A stretch of DNA of 64,000 nt from Trichuris trichiura. Taxonomy: Eukaryota > Nematoda > Enoplea > Trichinellida > Trichuridae. Both the position numbers and the translations under genes were made by a program. The notes below the pieces were generated by a model, which saw only the letters and a program-made list of their open reading frames with translations, searched no databases and had not been told where the DNA came from. The DNA is taken from positions 248,001 through 312,000 of the forward strand of contig JBAJFE010000017.1 of assembly GCA_037903355.1 (NCBI GenBank). The letters run 5' to 3'. Shown piece after piece: positions 49,793-63,400 of the stretch; within the stretch, counting starts at the first letter, position 1; every line of letters starts with the position of its first letter.

Positions 49793-51533
49793 ATGTTGTC
49801 CAACATTCTTGGCCCGTATAAAGATAAGCTTTACGAGTCCGAAGTTGCGGTAGAACGTATTCACTACGATGGAGTTCGTAGAACAAAGCCGGGTGCGCTC
49901 GAGGCGGTTTCCAGGCAACTGTTTTCGTCGAAAACGCTTGGCGAGCTTGTACTACGTTCGTACGCGTTGAAAAATTATATGGAAGAAGTTGGCCTTTTTC
50001 GCAAAGTCGACGTTTCCATTGAACCAGATCCGTTGAACTACTACGGCGTAGACGTCGTCTTTTCCATTGATGAACCTACGCGGTTGAAGGTGAGATTCGT
50101 TTATTCTTCGAAGCAAGAAGCTCCTACGCTTTTAAATAAAAAAATTTGAAATTTTTTATTAGCATAGAATCTTGTTCCATGTTCTGTTTTTGCTTTTGTT
50201 AGCTCGGTTCCTGTTAAGTCCAGCGAAGTATTGCGCCGGGAAAAAGCGAGAGAAGTTTTTCTTGTCCATGAATATATGAGTTCACTATTTGCTATAGCAA
50301 GTTGCGAGCTGTTACGAATGCGAAAAATGGGTGCTGCCTTAAGTCCATTGTAGAGAATGAAACTTTGGCAAAGGCTGACATTTCCAAAAAAAGCATTATC
50401 ATTATTTTGCTTTTCTTATAATCGCGAGATGTGTCATCTAGGCGGCGACTCCCTTTTATGATTATGGAAATAGATGAAAAGTAAGCATTGGCTGTGCTTT
50501 TCTCTTATTACGTTTGGTCGATACTTTTCAGGCGATGGCGAACGCGGGAGTCTGCCAAAATGGTTTAACTACAGGTGTTGAGCTCTCATCCTTAAGCGTA
50601 ACCGGTCGTGGAGACTCAATGAAAGCCTCCTTATGCGTTGGTCGAGAAAGAACGTCTTTATTCGATTTTCAATATTTGAAACCGCTTCTTCATCAACCAG
50701 GCAGCTCTTTGGGCGCTAACATTTTCCGTCATTTCAAGCCACTGCCTCAATGTGATGGTATATCATTGGAAAGTGGTGTTAGTCTCGACTTAAGACACCA
50801 GTTGACACCCACAGTTGCATACGGTGCACACTTTACTAATTGTTGGCGTTTCTTCGACTCCAGGTCGCTTCTGTTCCTTATACGTGAACACGCTGGTCAC
50901 AGCGTTAAAGTCAGCTTCGAACATTCATTGGAGTACAGTTCCGAAGACGATAGGATACTGCCAACGACGGGCGTGTTTGGAAAAATTTCGCAGGAATTCG
51001 CTCGCTTTTGGGGCGACGTGTTGTTTACGAAATATCATCTAGATTTGAAAAGGCATTTCCAGTTGCCATTTGGATTTTTCACATCCTACGTGTGTTCTCT
51101 AGTTCATGTGGCGCCCGAACCGGGAAGAGCTTTGTCATTCATTGACAAGACTTATCTTGGCGGCACGCAAAATCTCAGAGGTTTTGGTCTCAACAGCGTT
51201 GGCAGCTCGGCCGGAAATGGTTTGTACCTTGGTGGAACCGGAAGCTGCGTTCTGGCCGCCCACTTGTTTCGACCATTGTTGGAAAATTTCCTCTACGCGC
51301 ATGGCTTCCTCTGCGTTGGCAGCTTATGGCAGTCGCCTTATTCGAATCCTTTTAGAAAAGCTTGGGAGGAGCTCCGTAATGGCCCGCGTCGTTCCAGCAT
51401 TGGTTTAGGCGTCGTTATCAAATTAGGAAATACTGCAAGGATCGAAGCGAATTATTGTTGGCCTTTGGAGTACCGTGTGAGCGATAAGGCCGAAAAGGGG
51501 TTCCAAGTTGGTTTTGGTACTTGTTTTCTATGA
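49793..51533 (+). CDS. SAMM50: Mitochondrial outer-membrane beta-barrel assembly protein SAM50
   Basis: Exons 49793-50089 and 50532-51533, phase 0, giving 432 residues against about 470 in vertebrates. The start ATG is set by an in-frame TAA immediately upstream. SAM50 is the Omp85-family core of the sorting and assembly machinery, which inserts beta-barrel proteins into the mitochondrial outer membrane and joins the MICOS bridge. Residues 10-98 form the single POTRA domain (VERIHYDGVRRTKPGAL, GLFRKVDVSIEPDP). The C-terminal 16-strand barrel is recognisable by YLGGTQNLRGFG, the conserved Omp85 barrel motif, SIGLGVVIKLGNTARIEANY, and the aromatic-ended terminal strand QVGFGTCFL. There is no N-terminal targeting sequence, as expected. 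The intron is 442 bp. The caenorhabditid orthologue is called gop-3. Confidence 0.95.
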
Positions 51534-52106
51534 AACAATTGTACAATGTTGGTGGCCCTCAAAATATCCGTTCATAGCATAAACGCATAATGAACTAGTA
51601 AATATGAATTCGCTGGCTGACAGATGGCTAATGCCGACTAGTAAGTAATCGAAATTGCCAGTTTCACTATCAGCTTGAAACTTTTTAAATTTTTGAAAAT
51701 CAAAAGAGCATACTTTCTCCCCGGCTTAAGCTTTTACTAATTATGTAAATTTTTAGCTGTATGCTCAGAGAGCCAAGTCAGTTTTAGTGTTTGTACAAAT
51801 TCAGTTACTACGGCTATGCGAGAGCGAGGTTTCTCGACACTTTAATTATACGTTTTCACATGCCGGTTTCATTTTAGCTAACTGATTGTTCCTTCATGTT
51901 TACCTGAACTGTGTGCAGGTGTTTTACCGCAGTTGCTCCTTTTCCATTATGTTACGGTAAAGGGTCGTCTAAAGTTTTAATTGGATTTAGTTATACTAAT
52001 AAATAGTCGCTTTAAGATTGCTCAAAACTCAAAGTTTTTTATCGTATGACCACAACATCCAACTATAAAAACAACAGGTTTTCATAGATCATCCGATCAT
52101 AGCTAC

Positions 52107-52194
<88 letters not shown>

Positions 52195-53400
52195 GTCTTG
52201 AAGAGAGGGTTCTTTGGCAACAATGCGGCAGCCAAAACAAACCATGTTTGACAAAGAGTGATTATGGTTGTTTTTTTCTTAAATGGAATTTGTTTACGGA
52301 AGAACGCGTTGAAGAAGTGAGAAAAAAAGTATTGAAACTTTCAGATTGTTCCGTGTGAGGACTCATTTTCGGCGGGAAAGTCAATGGTGCCAGTTTTGAC
52401 AACGTAAAAGACCGGAGGCTGAAAGTGGGCCCAACGTTGTGCTTTTTTCTTCTTCCGCGGGGCTCTTCTACGGATAAACTTTTTTATTACCAAAATTTTT
52501 GTTATTATCAATGTCATTATTGTTGCCGCGTTTTAAATCATGCGTTATGCTAGAAATAGTATTGATGGAATACTTGTAAAAATACTGTAACTGTGATCGC
52601 ATAAAGTAGTGTTTGTGTACTGGTCCAAAGAAAGTTTAAGCTTTGCATTAATACATACGGTATACAGTTGTACGGTAGATTCTTAATGGAGCAGTATGCC
52701 GCTCCTGATGCTTATACTGACTAGCAGATTAATTTAAAAATAGGACGCGTAAAGAAATACACATTGCCCAGCCTCTTTAAAAAATTTACATATTTTGAAC
52801 CTTCCCTTCAGGTGGACAACTCTAAAAAGTTTGTAGAATGTTGGATTGTTGCATGAACTAACAAGTTGTTCGTCTTCGCCCTATGAAAGCGTTTCCTACG
52901 ATGAACTTACAAAGATTAAAAGTTTTCCTCTGAAGTTATACATTGACTTAGCAAGTTAATAACTTCTTTGTTGTAGCCGCATCGATGAACGCACATATAA
53001 TCTGGCCAATGGACTTCAGCGTTTTTCTACCATTATTCATCTTTGAAAACCAAGAAGGTAACCATCCCATTTGGCTTCAAACGCCTAAAGCTGCGCTCAA
53101 GAAACGAACGTCGGTAATGAGTTGAAAAGTTACTTCATTTCAACGCAAGCGATAACGGATCGATAGACAGAGAAAGAGAGAGAGCGACAGAGCGACGCTG
53201 CTTCCCTGTTTGTCGCTATCTACAGAGATAAGGGATAATTTTCAAATTTGAATTGATATTGTTACTTAATTATCAGATTACGGTCAATTCAAACAGAAAT
53301 TGTTTTTGAACGTCATTTTTACGATGAAAACAATGCCGAGTTTGCATAACAGCCTACGCAGCTTAATTTAGCTTGCTTGTAGACAATTGGGTTTCTACTT
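51534..53400. other. Intergenic with an ATT microsatellite
   Basis: AT-rich. The microsatellite at 52109-52194 is the only feature; a GA-rich run lies near 53165-53200. Confidence 0.5.
52109..52194. repeat. (TTA)n microsatellite
   Basis: About 28 uninterrupted ATT/TTA units. Same motif as the caps of the foldback at 36997-37602, but I found no arm sequence beside it. Confidence 0.95.
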
Positions 53401-56124
53401 GTAGACGTTACCGAAAACAGAGACTATTTCGTCTTCGATCGTCTAGTCGTCTATTTCAGCTTCATTTGAAAAGCAAGCTTGGCATTGCGAGCTAAATAAG
53501 CGTCTTTTGAAAGCTGGCAGATTTGACATTTCATTTCGCTGGCCAGCTTTGAGCAAACGAAAGCATTTTTGCATTCAAACATTTCCGCTTCCTTTTCGAG
53601 TGTGTCTGCCCTTAAAACGTCAGCTGCGTTGACGGCTAACATTTTGCTGACGCCAGCTTAGCGGACGGGGCAAAATGTTTCTTCATCTTAAAAAATATTC
53701 AAAGCAAAATGCCGGCCGCGAAATGCCAACAAGCGAAGGTCACTGGCGCGCCAACGACCTCATCTATTAATATCTCTGCGTTCAGTGTGCGCCTTCACTC
53801 ATTTGGCGCGTCGGTCCTATTAATCCTTTATCGAATCAGCCGTTTGACCTTTGCTTCAAGAAACGGTGGGAAACAGTTGGTTCAACAGACGCTTTTCCAA
53901 AACGAAAAGGAAGCTCGGATTGATTTAACAAAGTGAACAAGTTGACGTCTAGCGCGATGACGCTCCTCAGTTTGATGGTAATCGCAACCTCTTTACCAGT
54001 TGGCTGTCGACGTCACGGAAAAGCCTACCTACCGTTAAGGGCAGTGGCCTAAGGCGGCAGGCTGCCTGGACTGCCATTATGGTCGATCGCTCTTGGTAAG
54101 TGTTCTTCAAGTAGTCTTTCACAGTTGGAAAATTAATTTTGCTTTTCTATACCATTTTGCCATGGAGGGAGCGCATCTTTTAAGGTGTACACATAGGCGG
54201 CGAGTCGCGCTGTCCGTCTTGCCTCAAAAAGCAGTGCAAGCAAAGTTGACTCGCTTGCTCTCCCTCCACTTCTGTATTATGCTTTGTCCGATTGCCATCC
54301 GAATGCGAACGAGGCGAGGCGTAAACGGTTGTTTGCATTCGCTGTTGCCGGAAGGTCGTGCGAGACTTGTCCCGCCTAAGGCACCGAAACATGACCATTG
54401 GTCATCGATCCATCTTGGCGCTTTTGTGAATGCCATGTTTGCGAGCTCGCTTTCCCTATGAGGGCGGCGTTCACATTTCTGGTCGGCAAAATCTGGTTTG
54501 TACGATAACAGTTAGCGCGCCCCGTCGTCGTCGTCGTCGCCGTCGAGATGATGTTTAAACAAGCTAGCACATTGGCCTCCGGCTAGTTTTGTTCTTATAT
54601 AGGCGCGGGCGCATATACAGATTGCGCCGATGTAGCTGTCAAATGTTTGCAGGTGGGGCATGATTGATGTTCGCATGCCGGCATTTCACACTGTCAGGCA
54701 CCCTATCGTGTACGTATGCTGGTAGCTCGTTGCCATTGTTGTATACTTGCTGTTGGGACGGCCAGACGGCAAGCTAGGTCGGTCAACAGGTGTGTCCAGG
54801 CGGAAACCAGTGGGCCGTGGCTGTTGAGCCATGTGGCGCTATTCTAGAACGACCGACAATGGAGGGCGTTGTTGAACGTCTGAAAAGTAGGCGCTGTCTC
54901 ATTTTCCTCCAGAAAGCGCGCCTACGTCAGTTTTGACGCTTGCACTACTCGTGCTCTGATAACTTTCAATGGGTGTGGCTGGTTGGCTCCGTCGTTGTCG
55001 ACTTGATGAGCAGTTGCCTACAGCCTGAAAACGTATTCCATTTTGCTTGGTCGGCCGTTGTCCATTTCGCGCCAACTTCCTCGCACTGCCAGCTACGGTG
55101 ACGACGACGATGTATGCCTGTCTATTCGTCGTTTTTTAAATGTAGGTAAGCAAGCGAACAACGCGCAGGCGTCGTACAGACACGCGTACACTCATAGCGG
55201 ACACTCGTGCTGTTCACTTGATGAACGCCCATTTTAAAAACAAAAATCCAACTAGCCTGAAGGCTCCGCCTTGTTCGATTCATGATCGATAGACTTCCGC
55301 CAGAATTCATAAACTGAAGAGCAGCTCATTTGGAGCGATAAATGTCCATTGTTTCTCTGACCCTGTTTGCCCCTACGCCATTGAGACTATCATCGTACGC
55401 CGGTATTAGCTCTTATTAAGCATCGCTGTTGACCGAAGCGCAAAGTTTTCGTGTTAGTTTCATTTAACCAGTCGGCCGGATATCTTCGACTTATCTGTTG
55501 TTGTACAGACGACGACGGAGTTCCAAAGGCCTTTGGGCAGCACCAGTAATAATAGGCGAAGTGACGTGGCATTGCTCTATCTTCTTGCGGGGCATATCGA
55601 GTTCATTAGCTCTTTTCTTTTTTCCCTTTTTAAGATAGACCAACGTCGTTAGGCGCGCTTGTCTTAGCTTCGGCTGGGCAAATCGTCATCCCGTGGCGAC
55701 GCTGTAGGTGATCCTTTTTCTGTGTGAGCACTTAACCGATCCATGAAAGATGGCGGCCGTCTTTCTGCCCAGAGCATTCCAGTAAGTTTTATCTGGCACC
55801 GCGCCAAGTCTTATCTTCCTCGGCGACGAAGTTGCGCTTAACAAAATTCTCTTCTTATAGCCGCTCTCTTTAGCGGACAGGTGCAGCCGTCCTACGTCCC
55901 GTCGCGAGGTTTGGCCATCTGACTGAGCTTTGCATGGGCGGATAGGCTTCACAGACAAGCAACAGTGACGCGCGCTCTTTCGTTAACTAACCGTCGCTGC
56001 TGCTATTTGCATAATAGCGCGTTGTTTCCGATGTTTTTTTTGGCAATTCGACTTTTCAACAGAGCAGCGGCGACTACGTGTTGAAAGTTTCGAAAATTTT
56101 TATAGCTCAACAGCGCATTACGTC

Positions 56125-56289
56125 GATGCGACGCGGACTTGTTTAGGTTTGCAAATATGTAAATTTATTAGCGCTTATCGATGCGACGCGGACTTGTGTA
56201 GGCTTGCAAATATGCAAATTTATTAGCGCTTATCGATGCGACGCGGACTTGTGTAGGTTTGCAGATATGTAAATTTATTAGCGCTTATC
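56125..56289. repeat. 55-bp tandem repeat, three copies
   Basis: Units start at 56125, 56180 and 56235 with GATGCGACGCGGACTTGT and end GCGCTTATC, differing at only a few positions. Each holds a TTTGCAAATATGTAAAT-type core; the middle unit has the exact POU octamer ATGCAAAT. It lies about 3.2 kb upstream of the Kruppel-like factor exons. Confidence 0.93.
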
Positions 56290-57568
56290 GCCGCTTCATG
56301 TAGGCGTCACTGCGTCGCTGTACAATGACGTGCCGCCGAGGGAAAAGTTGCCTGTACGCTTGCTTTCCCTAGATAGCGATTTGTGGGCAAGAGGAAATCG
56401 CGTTGTTTTCACGGTTTTTCGCCGAGCACCTCCCAAAGAGCCTCGTAAGCGCAAGTCCATTTGTTGTTCGGCATTGCGCGCAAAAAAGTTGGAGTCGCGA
56501 CTTCGCGTCCGCACGGTCGCAGTTCAATTTTGGCCTTTGCCTGGCCAACCGCCGCCGAACAAAGAATGATGTCAGCGCGCTGTTAAGACACAAGTAGAAT
56601 GGAATTTTTTTTGGCGACCGCCCACCGCATTCCATTGCGCTTAGTTGAAAGAGACTAAAAAGGAAGCCTCGCTTGAGGATAGGGCACGCTCGCTACCCTT
56701 TTTAAGCCAACCAGCGTTGAGGAGACCAAATAAAAAAAATGCGAACGTGTTCAAAGTGGTATTATTTATCTCATTTGCTTGTATGCAAATTTTCGCCTGA
56801 ATTGACCTTTGTAATCTTAGTTGTCTAAGCAGTAGAGATAGTGGCGCCACCTTTTAATATGCCGCAACTTTGGGCGAGCTATAATGGCGCCGTGATTTGT
56901 CGCCGAGAAAAAGTGCCGGCAAAGAGAGAGCCGCTCTTGCGAGGAGCACTTTGCAAGCAGCGCGCGGCCGCCGGCTGTCCTTTTGGGTGCCCTTTTGACT
57001 AGGCATTTTCGAATGATCAGCCGTTTACGTTATGGTTAAAAATAGACGCTGGTTATTAGTGTTGGCTACAAGACGAGATTCTTATCGACACCACTACCAC
57101 CGCGTACAGCTGCATAGGTAACTGGACAGGTTTTCTTGTAACGAAATTTGATTTGAAGTTTTTTTTTGCTTGAACCTTTCATTTTTGATTCTCCCTTGCT
57201 TACCCACCCGCGGCGCGTAGTGGGCGTTACAGCGTTGAATGACTATTTGACTTACCGTGAGCTGGATAACCGCCGGTCGACCATTTCCTTGTACGCTGTG
57301 GCAACGGTCAGCTCAGATGTTGTCAGTCGAAGGTAGTTTTGAATCCCATTGATGCCGTTAAAGCATTGAGTAGCTTTTTGGAGCGGACATCTCTCTCTAA
57401 TATGGCTTTCCAACGAGTTTCGTAGGCGAATGACATTGTCCAGGTCTTACGTGTTCTATTTTCGTCCTAGCTAAAAAAAAGCGGTTTATTCTACCCGCTT
57501 ACGCTAGTGCATTTCAAAGCGACATTAGAATATTGAAGACCGCTGAAGCTTTTGAGTCTATAATGTTA

Positions 57569-57588
57569 ATTTGCATACTAATGCAAAT
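57569..57588. promoter_or_regulatory. Inverted pair of POU octamers
   Basis: ATTTGCATACTAATGCAAAT: two perfect octamer sites facing each other across a 4-bp spacer. Octamers bind POU-homeodomain factors, and palindromic pairs can recruit dimers. It lies 1.9 kb upstream of the first Kruppel-like factor exon I can see. Function is inferred from motif only. Confidence 0.45.
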
Positions 57589-59465
57589 TTAAAAAAATAA
57601 GTACAGACGAACACACGAAGTTGTAAATTTCAAAAAAGCGTATCGAAATGCCCGGCGTGGCGGTAAACTAGACGACGGTTGTTTACTTCCGCGTTGCAAT
57701 TTCAGACCTCATTGAAGGGGGTTTCAATGTGGGCGTAAACTTTTGCCGAAGTGGGCGAAACAGCCGCGCGCTCACGCGGTTTCCGTTACATTTATTCCGA
57801 CTTTGCACGATACCGTTGGCGGGGCGTGGAAAAGCGCGCGACAACTTTTCCATTTTTGTACATTTCGCTTTTACAGTCGAAATCTAGTTGCTTTCAAGCT
57901 ATTGAAAAGCATGTCAAATGGGAGTTGTTCAAAGTTGGCGACGGACTTCCACCTGCAATAATTGATTGGCGCATATTAAGGAGTTTAACAAAGCAGAGGC
58001 GGTAACGTTGTAATCTGCATTGGCAATATTTCATTTTCAGAAGTTATTTCTCACTCGAAATATAAATAACTAGTCAGGCGGGCAGTGCATTTGTATATAT
58101 TTATATTTTCCATTCGTCTCCGAGCTGTCAGTTAGGCATTTTGGCACAGCAGTCACGAAGAGGTATACTCGTTGCATAAAAGAGTTAATTTTTTTTTTAA
58201 GGGCAATCTGTCAGAAACAGTTGACATAACTTGTTCGAGATTCTTTTTAGCCCGTTGTAATGTAGTCTGCGCGGAAGGAGCCGACTTCCGGCTATTTGAT
58301 GACCATCATCACGGCGGAGAAGTGTGCATATTTAAAGTTTGTACAAAAAAAGTTAAAATGTATGACGACAGAGTAATGGAATCTAAGTTCGCCCACCGTC
58401 GAACAGTGAAGATGTAATTTTCAAAAAAAAAACAGCATCGTCGTTTGAGCGTGCTCAAACGAAGGAGCGTTTTGTGCACATGACGCCCCGGTGTTGTCCC
58501 TCGGGTGATGTTGACAAGTTTGGCGGAAAAACTGTGCTCGTACGTAGCGGCCATGTTGCTCCAGTTTTCCTTGCTGAAAGGTGTTGTTATCATCCAACGC
58601 AGAGAGCATTTTTATCGTGCCAATCGTGACCACCTTTCTTCTTTTGTACGTTTCAACGGAAAAGCTTTCAATCAGTTTCAAAAAAGTCACTACAATAGGG
58701 AGCGGGCGATAACGATGAATGATGCCACAAGTATAGGCACGATGGGTAGCCAAGTTACTGTTAGGTTTTGTTTTTCACGCGATGAAGAATTACCAAATTT
58801 CACCGTCTCATTAGCGTTCACGTTGACATGTAATGAAAGGAAAGAAGATGTGAGCAGCTGGCGGTTAAGTTTGATCGATCATGGAGATTACGCGTCAAAA
58901 AAAGTTCTATCTTCATCGGGACAATTGAACCGGCGACATTGGACTTGAAGCGCTTTTGCAGCAAGACCGCAAGGTCTCTCTATCCAACGATGTTGTGACA
59001 TTGAAAAGAGCAGAAACAGAGAAATAGTTGCTCGTTGAACCTTCGGTCAGCTGCCGGCCTCGGCTGACTGCCAGCTGCCGTCTATTGACACGAGATGTGA
59101 ACTAAATCGGAATGGCAATAGCTAATAAGCAAGCCGACTGCTTTCTTCGCTGACATATTGGCGCCAGTTGGTTTCCTCCCGCGTGATAGATGGAGAAGCG
59201 GTGGGCACTCTTAACTGGCATAAGACGCCTCACCCGAACTCCTAAACAATGCAATCATCGCGGCTGGAGATGGCTAGAATCCCCCCTGTTTCCTGTCCTA
59301 ATCCAGTTCGGGCGGTTCCAAGGCCTTAATGGCCTTTTCTTATTTTTTTCTTCTCCCCCACCGATTTGCGTTCCCCTTTTAGGCATTGAATAACTTTCGC
59401 CTTTGGTAAAGGAGAAATGTTTTGCTTATAAACTTGGCGCTCCAATGAATCTCTTCCACTTGTAG

Positions 59466-60452
<987 letters not shown>

Positions 60453-63400
60453 AATGCTCATAAAGAATCTTGTGTTGCTTGACGATCCTTCCGACGGAAG
60501 CGGCCAACGGCCTTTGCATTATTTTCGTACGCAAATTGATAAGCAGATGACGATGGGTCATGAGCGCCGTAGTTGGCGGACAGGCATTGTCTGTATTTTT
60601 GCCGCAAGCGAACTTGACGCAAGTATAGCGCATCCCGCTCAGTTTGACATTGGTTATCTGACATGTCGCGCAGCGTTGACGTCATCTGGAAGTCTGCTCA
60701 AGTAAAGGTCGAACTTTTCCCTCAAAAGCGTTTCTTTTCGGTAGTTCAAAAACCTTTTCCTTTTGCGTCACTACGCGCCGGAATGGACGAGCTCTCGCAA
60801 CTGAACGTTTCGGTGAATTAACCTGACTTTAACGTTAATCACAAGTTAGCGTTGCAACGTGTTGCCGAGAAAAAGTTGCCAGTTCGTTCTGGTAGGCTTT
60901 TGCCTTCTTTGGCTTTGCGGTTTAGCGAAAAGTATTGGAACTTGTTTTTGTAACCGTTTCGTGACAAAACTTGCAAATACGTAAGCGAAAAGCCGCAAGG
61001 TTGAATGTATTTTAATGCGGCCTATTCTTTTACTTTCTTTGATCTTTTCGCTTCTTACGTCACGCTTGAGAAAGTAAAGAAGAAAGAAGTTGTCCTGCCG
61101 GAAAGTCACAAGTTTACGTAAAGGTTAGACGCTAACTGGAATGCCAATTCTTAGCATAGAGAATAGTGCGCTTGTTTTTACTGGAAACCATTCCCAACTA
61201 GCCTAACTGGAAGAACAGGTTGCGTGGCTGGTAGTTCATTTTGTTGTAATCATTCTACTACCGCGAATTGCCAACGTGCCACGTTGGCGAAGAGAATCAT
61301 TGTCTCAATGCTTTTGCTATTCTGCTGTTTTTTTACGGCTTCACTTGATAAGGAAGCCAAAAACCCTTCCTTTGCTGGAATGAAGAGCGCATGCAAGAGG
61401 TTATGGTCGGCAAAATGCTATTCAACTTTCAGACTTACGCAAGCTACAATGTTGCATTCAAAGACCCTTTCCTGCACTGGCCATTTAATGCCTTTGAAAA
61501 CCATTTCGTCGCCATTTAGATTTTTGCATGCGTAAGTCGAACAGTTAATGTACTGTTCACGGAAAGATTATTCGTGTGTTTTCCTATTTTCAAAGAAATA
61601 TCAACCCTCTAAAAGTCCCGTCAAAGCGAGCGGGTAAAATCGAAGAAACAATTGCAAATCAAAGATTTTATATTTAAATTAATTTTGTCAACTTACCCGA
61701 AAATTTCGTTGTAGCTGAACCGTTGTCGTGAAGTAATCATTTGCAAAGAGCGGTTTGCTAATCTTGTTGGCCTTAAAAAACAACTCACGCAAGTACTGTA
61801 AGATTTAAAAATTTGTATTTAAAAATGCGCAGGTATTCGGAGCGTAACTAGTAATTGTATTAGGAAACTGTCGTCAAATCAAGCTTTTTCTATGTCTAAA
61901 ACAATAAAAAAAGCGGCGCATAACGGAATGAATATTATTAAGCAGTTTCAAATTGAAAGTGAAAAAGATGGAATGCATTCTTGCTAAAATACAGTATTGC
62001 ATTCAAAAGTTAAATGATTTTCAAGATCGAATAAACAAACTGCTATTTACAGAATTGCTTTATTCTTGTTTGAACTTAACTATCGAGATTTCTTTGCGAC
62101 AGATATTTAATTATGATAAAATGGTTCTACTCCAAAGGCTTTAGCGCTGTAATCGCCGTATATTAAACCAGTTGGTTGTGCTTTTATTTCTATGATTTTA
62201 AATTGCCGTTTCCGCTTATGTTCGCTTGCCGTAGGCAGTTTACAAATGAAAATAATATTAAATGCATTGTTGTTTAGCAATAGCAGCAAACTCTTTCTAA
62301 CAGATGCTACTATGGCTCAAAATTTGCATCAACTTGAAAACTGTAGTACTCATATTTGTATTTCTAGTGTCGATGACCAGACCGGCTACTAATCCTAACA
62401 ATAAAATTATTTTGGCAAAGAAAAGTTTTTCCTTTTTCGAAATAATTTCCAGAATGTTAGAATTGTCTACTTTGGTGGCTCTTTTTGGATTGTACCTGAA
62501 AATCAAGTAGGAATTTCTCGACTAGTTGACTGCTTCGTTTCCTTGTAAACTAGTACACTTTATGTTTGCGTTTAACCCAGATTAACTTTGTTGCACTCCA
62601 CGTTCGTCACAGAATAACATTTGCATTTTAGTTACCCAAATTAGAATTGCGTTTAGACGACAGCGGGAATGTAACTTGACGATGGCTTTCTCTTAAAATT
62701 TGACTCTATGCAAGTCTTGTTCTTCAACAGTCAGTCTTTTCGCTGCGTAAAACGAACAAAATCGGCTGAAATACGCATCCTTTTTGTTTTCTTGTTTTTT
62801 CGGTTAGGATGGGATCGAATTAGTTCGAAAAAAATGTGAAACAGTATTACGCTTACTCGTGAACATTAGCTCAGTATCCTATCAAAAATAGTCCTGATTA
62901 TAATGGGAGAATTACAGTAACACTTGAAACTTTAACCGCAAAGATAAAACAGTATAGCTATAGTACATGCATTTCATACAGTATACCGAATATATAGAAT
63001 GAACTGTAGAGGACCGTAACATTCATGTTACCTGATCATCATTTAGCTTGACAGTAAGAGGGGTAGCTTGCTTTTACTTGATGTATTACTGTATTGGTTG
63101 TTCTTATCAATAAAAGGTGACTGATGGTTGCGCACGCTACAGAACTTTTAGCAAAAGTAGGTTTATTCTCTTTTCCACCCATTGAATGTACGCTGGTCTT
63201 CTCAATAAAAACAATTTTCAAAATAGCCGGCACGCGCGGTACATAAAGGTACAGTTTTTCTACATAATTAATAAAATGGACTTCTGCGTGCGTAAATCAT
63301 GAACGTATCAAGAGAATCGTGGTACATAAAATAGGAACTCTTTTTCGGCTCTGAATCATTCTTCAAACTTTTACAGTAACTTTTTTTTTGATGATTAGGT

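Larger units (their letters stand above)
53401..59465. other. 6-kb GC-richer region upstream of the Kruppel-like factor gene
   Basis: Noticeably richer in G+C and CpG than the rest of the window, with many short open frames on both strands but none with a family signature. It may hold 5' exons, UTR and regulatory DNA of the Kruppel-like factor. Listed separately inside it are the 55-bp tandem repeat and the octamer pair. A short CGT run lies at 54522-54545 and a perfect 20-bp palindrome (CGTTTGAGCGTGCTCAAACG) near 58441-58460. Confidence 0.45.

Noticed and set aside
58505..58948. 147-codon plus-strand frame upstream of the Kruppel-like factor
   Set aside because: No similarity recognised, several overlapping frames are open in both strands in this GC-richer region, and there is no splice context.
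61224..61535. 103-codon frame with an internal hydrophobic, signal-like stretch
   Set aside because: The downstream part reads more protein-like in a different frame, and there is no conserved feature to support a secreted protein.
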